DNA of 64,000 nt from Rhizobium sp. FKY42 (lineage in GTDB: Bacteria; Pseudomonadota; Alphaproteobacteria; Rhizobiales; Rhizobiaceae): contig NZ_STGA01000028.1 in the NCBI RefSeq assembly GCF_005222835.1, forward strand, positions 194,022-258,021, read 5' to 3'. The notes below the pieces were generated by a model. That model made no database searches. It worked only from the letters and a program-made list of their open reading frames with translations, and was not told the DNA's origin. This document shows, piece by piece, positions 35,802 to 44,771 of this stretch (the stretch's first letter is position 1; the number at the start of each line of letters is the position of its first letter). A program made the translations under genes and the position numbers.

Positions 35802-36292
35802 CTTGCCTCTCCCATGACGGCAATCCGCTGCGAATGATGCAGGATGCGGCTTCCATCCTTAAGGGCGCTGATATCAACGATCCAGTGTCCCCCCTGCACG
35901 GTTCGTTCTACAGCGTAAAAGCCTCTGCCCAATGGCTGAAGTGTCTCTCTGAAATCCTGATGGTCGCCCACCGGCCGCTTGAAGATCGCAAAGACCTCAT
36001 CTGCAAAGACCGGCTGCCCCATGGCATCGGTGATGAGGATTTCGATCTTCGAGGGTGTGACGGTCAGTACATTCGTCATGCCTGATGCATTCAGCTGTTT
36101 TGCTTCATTGACCTTCGCATTGAACTGCTGGCTCGCGACGTAGGTATTTTCGACGACGAGCCCGCTCCATGAATGGACGGCCTGATAGGCCATGTAGAAG
36201 TTCACCGATATGATCGTACCGAAAAAGAGGCCGATCACTCCCAGCATATGCCAGCCTGTAAAGGTGAAGTTGCCTGCATTGCGCGTTGTCAT
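35798..36292 (-). CDS. fixH: cbb3 oxidase assembly protein FixH/CcoH
   Basis: A 164-residue protein with one N-terminal membrane helix (HMLGVIGLFFGTIISVNFYMA split at about residues 15-36) followed by a periplasmic domain. The 'GWHML' start, the 'FNAKVNEAKQLNASGM' segment and the 'VGDHQDFRETLQPLGRGFYAVERTVQGGHW' region (in two parts) fit FixH. CcoH/FixH interacts with the oxidase subunits and is necessary for a stable complex. It overlaps fixG and fixI by four bases, in the usual fixG-H-I-S order. Confidence 0.9.
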   Translation of the reverse strand: MTTRNAGNFTFTGWHMLGVIGLFFGTIISVNFYMAYQAVHSWSGLVVENTYVASQQFNAKVNEAKQLNASGMTNVLTVTPSKIEILITDAMGQPVFADEVFAIFKRPVGDHQDFRETLQPLGRGFYAVERTVQGGHWIVDISALKDGSRILHHSQRIAVMGEAR

Positions 36293-37869
36293 TTGCTGGC
36301 TCCCGGGGTGTTGAAGTTTGCGTGGTAGACATCCGTCTCGCCGCTGGCGCGGTCTTCCAGGACGAAGTTAAAGCCCTCTCTCGGATCAAAGATCGCCTTC
36401 TTGGGCAAAGTGACGAAGACTTTGAGTGGCGTTGCCTTGTCCGGATCCAGCGGAATGGCGAAGACGCGGTCCGCATAATCGGTCGAGATTTCGGGGATCT
36501 TCATTTCCGCGCCGGGCAATCCCTGCAATGACAGGAATACCGTGCGGCGTTCAGGTATCATGTTCAAAAGGCGCACCGTGTAGCCGTTGCGGATCGAACC
36601 ATCCGATTCCAGAACAAATTGCGGGTTTCGGTCGTGGAGAACGTTGATCTCCAGACGATCGCGGCTGAGCAGGGCGACCAGCAGCGCAAGCCCCACCGCG
36701 CTCCAGATCCCCATATAGAGAAGCGTGCGTAGACGAAGCAGGATCTTCCAGTCGAAATGCCGGATCTGATCGACGAAGCTTCCGTCGGACTTGCGTACAC
36801 GGTTCGGGTCGATGCTCGAGCGCCCACAGTCGGTCGCAAGCGCCATGTTGGACTGATATTCGTTCAAGGTAGCATAGGCGATCAGGCCGCGTTCGCGTCC
36901 GAGCTTGTCCATCACATTGTCGCAGGCATCGATGCATAGCGCACAGGTGATACATTCGAATTGTTGACCATCGCGAATATCAATCCCCATGGGACAGACT
37001 GCGACGCAGGCGTTGCAATCGACGCAATCACCGACGGTTCGTTCTTCCACTGCCGCATTTTTTGAGCTCTTGCCGCGCAGCTCGCCCCGCCAGTCGTTAT
37101 AGGTCACAACCAGCGAATTATCATCCAGCATGGCCCCCTGGATGCGGGGCCAGGGACACATGTAGATGCAGACCTGCTCGCGCATCAGCCCGCCCAGCAC
37201 ATAGGTCGTCGCGGTGAGGATGGCGACCGTAGAATAGGCGACGAAAGCCGCATGGCCAGTGACAAAATCAAAGGCCAGCGAAGGCGCATCGGAGAAATAG
37301 AAGATCCAGGCGCCGCCTGTTGCAATGGCAATCAGGAGCCATGCCGCATGTTTGACAGTGCGCTTAGCCAGCTTTTGCACGCTCCAGGGTGACGCATCCA
37401 GCTTCATGCGCGCATTACGGTCGCCTTCGACAAAGCGTTCGACAGCCAGAAAGAGATCGACCCACACCGTTTGCGGACAGGCATAGCCGCACCAGGCGCG
37501 ACCGACCGCAGACGTCACGAGAAAAAGGCCAAAGCCTGCCATGACCAGTAGACCGGCAACGAAAAAAAACTCCTGCGGCCAGATCTCGATCATGAAGAAA
37601 TAGAAGCGGCGGTTGGCCAGATCCACCAGCACCGCCTGATCAGGAGCAAACGGCCCCCTGTCCCACCGGATCCACGGCGTCAAATAGTAGATACCCAACG
37701 TGATCAACATGACCAGCCATTTGAAGCGCCGGAAGCGACCCTTGATTTCCTTAGGAAAAATCTTCTTCTGGGCTTCGTAGAGCGGCTCGTGAGGCGGCGA
37801 CGCAGCGGGGCGCTTCTCGGCCTCTGTCTTCTTCCGGTCTTTGGTGGATGGGGCTGTGTAAAGGTTCAT
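36289..37869 (-). CDS. fixG: cbb3 maturation ferredoxin-type protein FixG/CcoG
   Basis: A 526-residue membrane protein with about five helices and two [4Fe-4S] ferredoxin sites ('CVDCNACVAVCPMGI' and 'CITCALCIDACDNV'), plus 'GYACPQTVWVDLF' and 'CIYMCPWPRIQGAM' in the NapH-like part. A C-terminal immunoglobulin-like domain faces the periplasm. CcoG is a copper reductase proposed to supply Cu(I) for CuB assembly. The start is the ATG at 37869 (MNLYTAPS); the open frame further upstream is not homologous. It heads fixGHIS and has a FixK box about 56-69 bases upstream. Confidence 0.95.
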   Translation of the reverse strand: MNLYTAPSTKDRKKTEAEKRPAASPPHEPLYEAQKKIFPKEIKGRFRRFKWLVMLITLGIYYLTPWIRWDRGPFAPDQAVLVDLANRRFYFFMIEIWPQEFFFVAGLLVMAGFGLFLVTSAVGRAWCGYACPQTVWVDLFLAVERFVEGDRNARMKLDASPWSVQKLAKRTVKHAAWLLIAIATGGAWIFYFSDAPSLAFDFVTGHAAFVAYSTVAILTATTYVLGGLMREQVCIYMCPWPRIQGAMLDDNSLVVTYNDWRGELRGKSSKNAAVEERTVGDCVDCNACVAVCPMGIDIRDGQQFECITCALCIDACDNVMDKLGRERGLIAYATLNEYQSNMALATDCGRSSIDPNRVRKSDGSFVDQIRHFDWKILLRLRTLLYMGIWSAVGLALLVALLSRDRLEINVLHDRNPQFVLESDGSIRNGYTVRLLNMIPERRTVFLSLQGLPGAEMKIPEISTDYADRVFAIPLDPDKATPLKVFVTLPKKAIFDPREGFNFVLEDRASGETDVYHANFNTPGASK

Positions 37870-37924
37870 GGCAAGGATCCAGTATGATCTCTCAGCCTTT
37901 TCGCACCGGATGCGAAAGCATACC

Positions 37925-37938
37925 TTGATATAGGTCAA
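37925..37938. promoter_or_regulatory. FixK/FNR box of fixGHIS
   Basis: TTGATATAGGTCAA is the anaerobox TTGAT-N4-ATCAA with one mismatch (GTCAA in the right half). It lies 56-69 bases before the fixG start. This suggests activation by FixK or FnrN at low oxygen; no fixK or fixLJ is in the window. Confidence 0.85.
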
Positions 37939-38002
37939 GAATGGGTCCGCCGCGCCGGGATGTCGCACCGCGATGGACACCAAAGTCTCTTTGGCAAAAC
38001 GG

Positions 38003-38037
38003 AAAAAAAGCCGCCTCTTGTCGAAGAGACGGCTTTT
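38003..38037 (-). terminator. terminator of fixNOQP
   Basis: On the minus strand a stem of AAAAGCC and CTCTT parts paired with AAGAG and GGCTTTT (one mismatch, GCCG-CTCTT against AAGAG-CGGC) is followed by a run of T residues. It lies about 60 bases beyond the fixP stop and before the FixK box of fixG. Confidence 0.8.
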
Positions 38038-38095
38038 GGGACGGGTTCAATCTGATTCAGGACGGGTGTTGAACTCGCTTTCGTCCGGGAGATCG

Positions 38096-38959
38096 TTACT
38101 CGCCGCCACCGAGCGAATGAATGTAGACTGCCAGCTCCTTCACAGTCGTATCGCCGAGGCGCGCATTCCAGGCCGGCATGACGCCATGTTTGGGTTGGCG
38201 AATCTGGGCTATGATCTGCTCCTCACCCCTGACCTTCAGCCAGATGGCATCGGCAAGGTTCGGGGCTCCGAATTCGCGGTTACCCTTGGCATCCTGGCCG
38301 TGGCAGGAAGCGCAGTTGTCGGCGAACAGCTGCTTGCCGGGTTCAACGAGTGCGGCATTGTGCGGCTTGTCGGTCAGACTCACAACATAGGCCGCAACCT
38401 GCTTGATCTCATCCGGCTTCAGGATATCGCCAAAGGCCGGCATTTCGGAGGTTCGGGTTTCCGCATCATCCTGGAAGCGGATACCGTGCGAGATCGTCTG
38501 ATGGATCTGCTCGATGTTGCCACCCCACAGCCATTCATCGTCGTTGAGGTTAGGATAGCCTGCTCCGCCGGCGGCACCCGAACCATGGCACTGGACACAG
38601 TTGACCTTGAAAGCTGCGGCACCGGCGGCAGTCGCAAATTTGGCCAGTTGAGGGTCGGCGAGAATGTCCTTCACCGGCGTCGCGGCGATCTTCTGGAGCA
38701 TGTCGCCTTTCGCCGTCTTTGCTGCAGCCAGTTCTGCACTGAGTTCCGCGCGGCTCGAATACCCCCAGATACCCTTGGTGGCACTGGTGAGCATAGGCCA
38801 GGCAGGATAGACCACCGTGTAGGCCAAGGCCCATACGATCGTGGCATAGAAGGTCCAGAGCCACCAGCGTGGCAGCGGATTGTTCAATTCGCGGATACCG
38901 TCCCACTCATGGCCGGTGGTTTCGACTCCGCTGATGTCATCAATATGTTTGTCTGCCAT
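38096..38959 (-). CDS. fixP: cbb3 oxidase diheme cytochrome c subunit FixP/CcoP
   Basis: A 287-residue membrane-anchored diheme cytochrome c that passes electrons to the cbb3 oxidase. One helix near residues 30-50 (WLWTFYATIVWALAYTVVYP) is followed by two CxxCH heme sites ('CVQCHGSGAAGG' and 'CASCHGQDAKG') and the downstream Met ligands ('TSEMPAFGD', 'GVMPAWNAR'). The start ATG at 38959 has GGAGG 7 bases upstream; a longer MIM start is less likely. It follows fixQ after two bases and is the last gene of fixNOQP. Confidence 0.95.
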   Translation of the reverse strand: MADKHIDDISGVETTGHEWDGIRELNNPLPRWWLWTFYATIVWALAYTVVYPAWPMLTSATKGIWGYSSRAELSAELAAAKTAKGDMLQKIAATPVKDILADPQLAKFATAAGAAAFKVNCVQCHGSGAAGGAGYPNLNDDEWLWGGNIEQIHQTISHGIRFQDDAETRTSEMPAFGDILKPDEIKQVAAYVVSLTDKPHNAALVEPGKQLFADNCASCHGQDAKGNREFGAPNLADAIWLKVRGEEQIIAQIRQPKHGVMPAWNARLGDTTVKELAVYIHSLGGGE

Positions 38960-38961
38960 GA

Positions 38962-39114
38962 TCAATCCTCCTTCAGAGGGATGCTTGCAGCTTCTTGAGC
39001 CTGGCGCTTTGCGCCAGGGCGCAGAACGAAAAGGACCGAGCCGACGAAGAAGAGGGCCATTGCCAACAGCCCCCAGCTGTCGGCGAAGTGGCGCATTGCG
39101 GTGTAGACTTCCAT
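38962..39114 (-). CDS. fixQ: cbb3 oxidase small subunit FixQ/CcoQ
   Basis: A 50-residue protein with one membrane helix (LLAMALFFVGSVLFVLRPG) and the typical 'YTAMRHFADSWGL' start. CcoQ/FixQ stabilises the oxidase and shields it when oxygen returns. The C-terminus is charged and rich in Ala/Lys/Glu. It sits between fixO and fixP, with 12 and 2 bases of spacing, and begins at an ATG (39114). Confidence 0.93.
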   Translation of the reverse strand: MEVYTAMRHFADSWGLLAMALFFVGSVLFVLRPGAKRQAQEAASIPLKED

Positions 39115-39126
39115 GGGTCCCCCTCC

Positions 39127-39858
39127 TCAGCGATAGCCGGTGGCGTCGTCATAGGTCGTGAAGTCGACCAGCGTGCCGAGCATCTGGAGATAGGCAACCA
39201 GCGCATCCATTTCGGTGAGCTTTGCCGGATTGCCGTCAAAATCTCCAACCTTTGCCTTCGGATAGCGCGCCAGAAGGCCGGCTGAGTCTGCGTTGGGATC
39301 GGCCTGAGCAGCGAGGTCGGCCTTAGCGTTCTGCAACATTTCTTCCGAATACGGCACGCCAACCAAAGCATTGGCCTTCAGGTCCATGGTGACATCGGTC
39401 ACCTTGAGTTGCGTTTCCTTCAGAAAAGCATAACCGGGCATGATTGATTCCGGCACCACGTCACGCGGGCGGATCAGATGCTGGACATGCCATTCGTTTG
39501 AATAACGATCGCCAACGCGGGCAAGATCCGGACCGGTACGCTTGGAACCCCACTGGAAGGGGTGGTCGTACATGCTTTCCGCGGCGAGCGAGTAATGGCC
39601 GTAGCGCTCGACCTCATCGCGGAAGGGACGGATCATCTGGCTATGACAGACATAGCACCCCTCCCGGATGTAGATGTTGCGCCCAGCCAGTTCGAGCGGC
39701 GAGTAGGGGCGCATGCCCTCCACCTTCTCGATCGTATTCTGCAGGTAGAAAAGCGGCGCGATTTCCACGATACCGCCAATCGAGACGACGAGAAGCGAGC
39801 CGACCAGAAGCAGGGTCGCATTGCGCTCTATAAACTGGTGTTTCTCCATAATGGACAT
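39127..39858 (-). CDS. fixO: cbb3 oxidase monoheme cytochrome c subunit FixO/CcoO
   Basis: A 243-residue cytochrome c subunit with one N-terminal membrane helix ([20 protein letters not shown]) and the heme site '[15 protein letters not shown]'. Further family motifs are '[19 protein letters not shown]' and 'MPGYAFLKE', which supplies the axial Met. It shuttles electrons from FixP to the FixN active site. The ATG at 39858 (MSIMEKHQ), eight bases after GGAG, is chosen over a GTG at 39867. It lies 12 bases after fixN. Confidence 0.95.
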   Translation of the reverse strand: MSIMEKHQFIERNATLLLVGSLLVVSIGGIVEIAPLFYLQNTIEKVEGMRPYSPLELAGRNIYIREGCYVCHSQMIRPFRDEVERYGHYSLAAESMYDHPFQWGSKRTGPDLARVGDRYSNEWHVQHLIRPRDVVPESIMPGYAFLKETQLKVTDVTMDLKANALVGVPYSEEMLQNAKADLAAQADPNADSAGLLARYPKAKVGDFDGNPAKLTEMDALVAYLQMLGTLVDFTTYDDATGYR

Positions 39859-39870
39859 GGGATCCACTCC

Positions 39871-41496
39871 TTATTCGGCGGGCTGAAGGGCGGCCGGGAT
39901 AGCACCCGGTACGTTTTCACGCCGCTCGTAACCCAGGATGGTCATTGTGATGTTGAAGGCCATGATCAGCGAACCAGCGAGATACATGAGGCCACCAACG
40001 GCACGCAGCACGTAGTAAGGGAACATGGCCGCCACGGTTTCGGCGAAGGAATAGACCAGGAAGCCCTGATTATCGTATTCGCGCCACATCAGACCCTGCT
40101 GCACGCCGGCAACCCACATCACCGCGGCGTAGACAACGATACCGAGTGTGGCCAGCCAGAAGTGCCAGTTGACCATGGCCAAACTATAGAGCCGATTGCG
40201 GTTCCATAGCTTCGGCACGAGGAAGTAGACAGCGCCGAAGGAAATCATCCCGACCCAACCAAGGGCGCCCGAGTGGACGTGACCGATGGTCCATTCCGTA
40301 TAGTGGCTGAGCGAATTGACGGCCTTGATCGACATCATCGGGCCTTCGAAGGTCGACATGCCATAGAAGGCAATCGCGATGACCATCATGCGAATGATCG
40401 GGTCCGTGCGGATCTTGTCCCAGGCGCCGGACAGCGTCATCAAACCGTTGATCATCCCACCCCAGGACGGCATCCACAGCATGATCGAGAAGACCATTCC
40501 GAGCGTTTGCGCCCAATCCGGCAGTGCCGTGTAGTGCAGATGGTGCGGGCCGGCCCAGATGTACATGAAGATCAGGGCCCAGAAGTGGATGATCGACAGG
40601 CGGTAGGAATAGACCGGACGACCGGCCTGCTTGGGAACGAAGTAGTACATCATGCCCAGGAAGCCGGCGGTCAGGAAGAAGCCTACTGCATTATGGCCAT
40701 ACCACCACTGAGTCAGCGCATCCTGCACGCCCGAGAAGGCCGAATAGCTCTTTACACCCAGAAACGAGACGGGGATCGCCAGATTGTTGACGACATGCAA
40801 GAGCGCGATCGTGACAATAAAGGCGAGGTAGAACCAGTTTGCCACATAGATATGCGGCTCCTTGCGCATCAGGATCGTGCCGAGGAAAGCGACCAGATAA
40901 GCAACCCAGACGACAGTCAGCCAAAGATCGACATACCATTCAGGTTCTGCATATTCGCGGCCCTGTGTGATGCCGAGGAGATAGCCGGTGGCGGCCATGA
41001 CGATGAAGAGTTGATAACCCCAGAAGACGAACCAACCGAGACCGTCACCACCGAACAGGCGTGCACGCGATGTTCGTTGCACGACGTAGAACGAGGTGCA
41101 CAGCAGCGCATTGCCACCAAACGCAAAGATGACGGCAGATGTGTGCAAGGGACGCATGCGCCCGAAGTTGAACCATGGTCCGAAATTGAGGTCGGGGAAT
41201 GCGAGCTGCAGTGCAACGACCACGCCGACCAGAAAGCCGACGACACCCCAGAAGGTCGTAGCGATCGCGCCGTATTTCACCACTTCATCGAAGTAGCCGG
41301 AATGATCGGAAGCCGACGCCACCTTTGCAACGGAAGCGAAGTTGACCCGCCGAAGCAGAATGATTGTAAATGCCGCCAGGGTGAAGAAGAGCACCCACAT
41401 ATGTGCGGCAAAGAGGCTGTCGTTGGCAAAGCCAGCCCCCAGGAGGGCCACGAAGGCTCCCAGGGTCAGCGCCACGACGGGTATGGTATTGTTCAT
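39871..41496 (-). CDS. fixN: cbb3 oxidase catalytic subunit I FixN/CcoN
   Basis: A 541-residue heme-copper oxidase subunit with 12 or more helices, holding the low-spin and high-spin hemes and CuB. '[21 protein letters not shown]' (the Tyr-His pair at the active site), '[16 protein letters not shown]', '[17 protein letters not shown]' and '[18 protein letters not shown]' carry the expected His ligands. This is the O2-reducing, proton-pumping subunit of the high-affinity terminal oxidase used in microaerobic growth and in nodules. The start is the ATG at 41496; a perfect FixK box lies about 100 bases upstream. Confidence 0.97.
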   Translation of the reverse strand: MNNTIPVVALTLGAFVALLGAGFANDSLFAAHMWVLFFTLAAFTIILLRRVNFASVAKVASASDHSGYFDEVVKYGAIATTFWGVVGFLVGVVVALQLAFPDLNFGPWFNFGRMRPLHTSAVIFAFGGNALLCTSFYVVQRTSRARLFGGDGLGWFVFWGYQLFIVMAATGYLLGITQGREYAEPEWYVDLWLTVVWVAYLVAFLGTILMRKEPHIYVANWFYLAFIVTIALLHVVNNLAIPVSFLGVKSYSAFSGVQDALTQWWYGHNAVGFFLTAGFLGMMYYFVPKQAGRPVYSYRLSIIHFWALIFMYIWAGPHHLHYTALPDWAQTLGMVFSIMLWMPSWGGMINGLMTLSGAWDKIRTDPIIRMMVIAIAFYGMSTFEGPMMSIKAVNSLSHYTEWTIGHVHSGALGWVGMISFGAVYFLVPKLWNRNRLYSLAMVNWHFWLATLGIVVYAAVMWVAGVQQGLMWREYDNQGFLVYSFAETVAAMFPYYVLRAVGGLMYLAGSLIMAFNITMTILGYERRENVPGAIPAALQPAE

Positions 41497-41594
41497 AGGA
41501 ACATCCCCCAGAGACGTCAATTGCAGGATCCGCACCGGTTGGACCGAGGAACCCCTTCGCTTGGGAGAAATCACATTATCGGGAGAAGAGGGCC

Positions 41595-41608
41595 TTGATC
41601 TGAATCAA
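41595..41608. promoter_or_regulatory. FixK/FNR box of fixNOQP
   Basis: TTGATCTGAATCAA matches TTGAT-N4-ATCAA perfectly. It lies 99-112 bases upstream of the fixN start, as expected for a FixK/FnrN-activated class II promoter. Confidence 0.92.
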
Positions 41609-41752
41609 CAGAGATTTCCGAAGTCCTGGTTGGATCTGAAATAATTCTCTCAGCCCATTCAGGATGCTTCGACACGATCCAGCTCAACGGCCTGCCGCTT
41701 CCGGCAAGAGAAGCAGCAGGCCGTGCCTGGGAGGCATGGGTAGCGAAGACTT

Positions 41753-43024
41753 TCAGCTTACGAGCGCGACAGGTCGCAGCCGCCGACGCTGTTCCAACTG
41801 ATGGCCCGCAACGATCAGCGCGAGCGGGACCAGCAATGTCCAACCGAATCCAGCAACCAGGAAAAGGCTCGAAACGACAGCAAGCAGAGCGAGCAGCCTT
41901 GCGAACAGACCGCGATTGAGCCGAGCATAGCAGAGGATGACAGCCAGATAGATGACGATGAAGTTCTGGTTTGCCAGCATCAATCCATCCGTGATGGTGA
42001 ACAGACCGAGGTGAAGCGCTGTGCAGATGCCCACATAGGCCACCAGCATGAACGCGAGCGACCGTCTCGGCATGCCATTTCCCGCGAGATGGCCCAGAAA
42101 TGACGGCAAGATGTGGGCTCGCCCCGCGGAATAGATCAGACGACTGGCGGCAAATACCCAGGCGTTCACATTGGCCAGAACCACAAGAACAATGAGTGGA
42201 TATGCGACAATTACAAGGGAGCTCCCATCCAGCAACCCCAGAAGCCCGGCAACGCCGTGGATGTTCAATCCCGATGCTTCGGCCCCTGAAGCAACAATGG
42301 CAAGTGCAGTATAGATTGCCGTTACCAGAACAAACCCGACCGCAAAAATCGTCTTGATCGCTTTTGCGCCGCCGGAAACCTCTTCAGTGCCGAAACTCAG
42401 ATTCTCCCATCCCAGAAATGCCCAGAAAAGCACAGCGGCGGCGGTCCAGAGCGAGGAGATTGGGACATCCGGGAGAGACAGCACGTAGTGCCGGTAGGCT
42501 GTCGTTCCTTTTGCCAGCAAATCGGGCTGGCTGATGACAATGAGTAGGACGAGCAATACGAGCGAAAGCGCCGATGCAACGTTGATCCAGGATGCGGGTC
42601 GCAAACCAAAGAAATTCACCACGGTCGAGACGGCAAGAACGCCGATCGTCAACCATATGACCGAGCTTTCCGGCAGCCCGAAAATCTTTTGCAGATAAAT
42701 GCATCCCATGTATGTCCCGATCGGAATACACAGCATGAACGTGATCGCAAAGATAAGGGAAACGGCCGTTTCCGCCCAGTCGCCCAAGGCCATCGCTGCA
42801 TAGCGGGCAACGCCGCCGGAACTCTGGACGCGCAATGAGAGGCTGAGGAAGATGATGACGAGCGGAAGAGAGATCAGCATGGTCAACGGCCAGGCCAATG
42901 CGGCTGCCGCACCTCCGCCTGCCTCTATGGCCAGACCGGGAAGGCCAAGCAGTCCGGAGCCGATGATGGTGCATATGGCGAGGACGACGCCCTGTGGAAC
43001 CGACATCGATTTCTTGAGTGACAT
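41753..43024 (-). CDS. APC-family amino acid permease (YjeH-like)
   Basis: A 423-residue inner-membrane transporter with about twelve hydrophobic segments and intact frame. The first helix 'MSVPQGVVLAICTIIGSGLL' carries the 'IGSG' unwound substrate site of the APC superfamily, and 'WAFLGWENLSFGTEEV' is the typical helix-6 region. Similar proteins (YjeH) export or import neutral amino acids such as methionine; the substrate here is unknown. It is transcribed toward fixN, with a 156-base gap that includes the cbb3 promoter, so it is not part of that operon. It lies after the methyltransferase gene. Confidence 0.85.
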   Translation of the reverse strand: MSLKKSMSVPQGVVLAICTIIGSGLLGLPGLAIEAGGGAAAALAWPLTMLISLPLVIIFLSLSLRVQSSGGVARYAAMALGDWAETAVSLIFAITFMLCIPIGTYMGCIYLQKIFGLPESSVIWLTIGVLAVSTVVNFFGLRPASWINVASALSLVLLVLLIVISQPDLLAKGTTAYRHYVLSLPDVPISSLWTAAAVLFWAFLGWENLSFGTEEVSGGAKAIKTIFAVGFVLVTAIYTALAIVASGAEASGLNIHGVAGLLGLLDGSSLVIVAYPLIVLVVLANVNAWVFAASRLIYSAGRAHILPSFLGHLAGNGMPRRSLAFMLVAYVGICTALHLGLFTITDGLMLANQNFIVIYLAVILCYARLNRGLFARLLALLAVVSSLFLVAGFGWTLLVPLALIVAGHQLEQRRRLRPVALVS

Positions 43025-43134
43025 GGCAATTCTCCACCCGGTCCTTTACAGTTCTTCCGGGCCGGGCGACGACTGGCATGAAAGCACATTCGAACCGCTC
43101 GGACCCGCTCACCCGTTTTCAACACGCTGCTGTT

Positions 43135-43851
43135 TCAGCTCTCCGGCGTAACGGCACGGCGCAGTCGGCCGCTTACCGTCAGATAACGGTCTTCAAGGGC
43201 CTCGACCTGCAGGCCTTCCAGCCCTGCGGCATCCAGTTGCGTCCGGACTTCCTGGCAAGTGTAGGAACTCTTCAGAGAGCTGAGATAGTGATCCTGAACC
43301 ACACTCGATTCCTGTCCCACATGCAATTCTACAAGTCGGCGCGCCTCTTCCTCGTTGGCAGGCCGCCGCAGATCCCGGACGAAGATATGACAGCCGTCGG
43401 CCCCAAGACGACCGATCTCACGCCAGAATTGATCCGCATCTGCGACATGGTGCAACACGCTATTGCTCAGAATGACGTCGAAGAAGCCGTCTTCAAAACC
43501 AAGACTGCGCCCGTTGGTCAAAATCCAGTTGATGCCCTGGTGCTGCGTTGCAAGCCTCGTTTGTGCCGCGTCGCGGGCAATCGTCAACATCCGCGCCGAG
43601 ATATCGGCGCCGAAGAGCGTCCAGTTTGGCGCATGATTGCGCAACCGCACCAGTACGTCTCCAGGACCACAGCCGATATCGAGCGCCCGCACCGATGGTC
43701 TGTCGACCGTAAAAACGATTTCTCTCGCCAGCGCCTCATGCGGAACACTGTAGTCCGCCAGCGCGTAGAAATATTCTTCCTCTTCCGTCATGTATTCCGG
43801 CTCTGGAATACGAAAAGCCAAACCTGCCATTGACTGCTCCCATTTCCCCAT
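43135..43851 (-). CDS. class I SAM-dependent methyltransferase
   Basis: A 238-residue methyltransferase of the UbiE/COQ5-like Rossmann type. 'VRALDIGCGPGDVLVRL' is the SAM loop, 'FGADISARML' ends in the acidic motif II, and 'ILSNSVLHHVADADQFWREI' is motif IV followed by the usual His-His. An additional N-terminal segment rich in Glu ('YMTEEEEYFYALADY') precedes the domain. The substrate cannot be told. The ATG at 43851 starts three bases after the YqcI/YcgG stop, so the two are co-transcribed. The 110 bases before the APC permease hold no clear terminator. Confidence 0.8.
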   Translation of the reverse strand: MGKWEQSMAGLAFRIPEPEYMTEEEEYFYALADYSVPHEALAREIVFTVDRPSVRALDIGCGPGDVLVRLRNHAPNWTLFGADISARMLTIARDAAQTRLATQHQGINWILTNGRSLGFEDGFFDVILSNSVLHHVADADQFWREIGRLGADGCHIFVRDLRRPANEEEARRLVELHVGQESSVVQDHYLSSLKSSYTCQEVRTQLDAAGLEGLQVEALEDRYLTVSGRLRRAVTPES

Positions 43852-43854
43852 CAA

Positions 43855-44607
43855 TCAGCGAAATCTTAAAGGGCACCTCATGGGAGGCGCCTCATTGTTA
43901 TCTGGAAGCATGTATTGCGGCCATTCGAGATCGCCGGCCTGATAGTGACCGAGAAGCGGGCTATGCGAGATCCGATCATACAGATCTATGTTTTTCCTGA
44001 TCTTTTCGCGCACCGCGTAGCCGCGCTTGTGGGCACCGGCGACCACGTCAAAACGTTCTCGCGGGTTGATGACCAGAACCATGGCATCACATAGGTTGCG
44101 GCTTAGCCGATTAACATTCTGGGGATGACTCACATTGATGAAGAGCTGCTGGCCGTCGAAGCACATCGACCAGTATTCCTGTTCAGGCTTCGTCGGCGTT
44201 CCGTTCACCCACGGAACTTGATCGTTGTCGATAAGATATTGGAGTGCTTCGACGAAGATCCGCTCGTAGTCTTTCGTGGTCGAAAGGTGCTCCACGGGCT
44301 GAAACAGAACCAACAGCGGGCGAGCAGTGTTGACTGAACCGTCCCACTTGGACTCTGCATTAAGATAGGCTTTCAACCCCTCGTAAAGCACTTCAAACCG
44401 GTAGGTTCCGCAATTGCTTTGGAAGGGGATCGGGAGGCAAAGGATGTTGCCTCGCTGATGCGCGTTTTGCGCGAATACGCAGGGGAACTCCGGTCCATCC
44501 TTGGGCTCGAAGCGCGAGGAAATCTGCTGCATCAAATGACCTGACCAATTCAGATCTGCCGCACTGGGCGCGCCCAGTGACTGAATATGAGAAGATAATA
44601 AAATCAT
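43855..44607 (-). CDS. YqcI/YcgG family protein
   Basis: A 250-residue soluble protein that I assign to the YqcI/YcgG family because of 'GPEFPCVFAQNAHQRGNILCLPI' (read as two pieces), the 'RPLLVLFQPVEH' region and the central 'DGQQLFINVSHPQNVNRLSRNL' segment. The family has conserved 'FPC-x-FA' and 'ALFVNVSSPAH'-like motifs, but I know of no established biochemical role. It begins at the ATG at 44607 and is the first gene of a two-gene minus-strand operon with the methyltransferase. It is divergent from the GlxA-type regulator, which probably controls it. Confidence 0.7.
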   Translation of the reverse strand: MILLSSHIQSLGAPSAADLNWSGHLMQQISSRFEPKDGPEFPCVFAQNAHQRGNILCLPIPFQSNCGTYRFEVLYEGLKAYLNAESKWDGSVNTARPLLVLFQPVEHLSTTKDYERIFVEALQYLIDNDQVPWVNGTPTKPEQEYWSMCFDGQQLFINVSHPQNVNRLSRNLCDAMVLVINPRERFDVVAGAHKRGYAVREKIRKNIDLYDRISHSPLLGHYQAGDLEWPQYMLPDNNEAPPMRCPLRFR

Positions 44608-44771
44608 ATAATTACCCTTTGAAATGGGTCGCGACTGATGCCGTCATCGGTTATCGGTCATACTTGCCCGGCCGGGTGCAAACTTCACATTTGTGGTAAG
44701 ATGTTCACAACGGTCGGATGTGACAGTATTGCCGAAAATCGTGCCAAATTGCCCTGCAAGGATAGTGAGTG

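Noticed and set aside
40273-41598. Long plus-strand open frame (441 codons) opposite fixN
   Set aside because: Antisense mirror of fixN; sequence rich in Asp, His, Arg and Gln with no motif.
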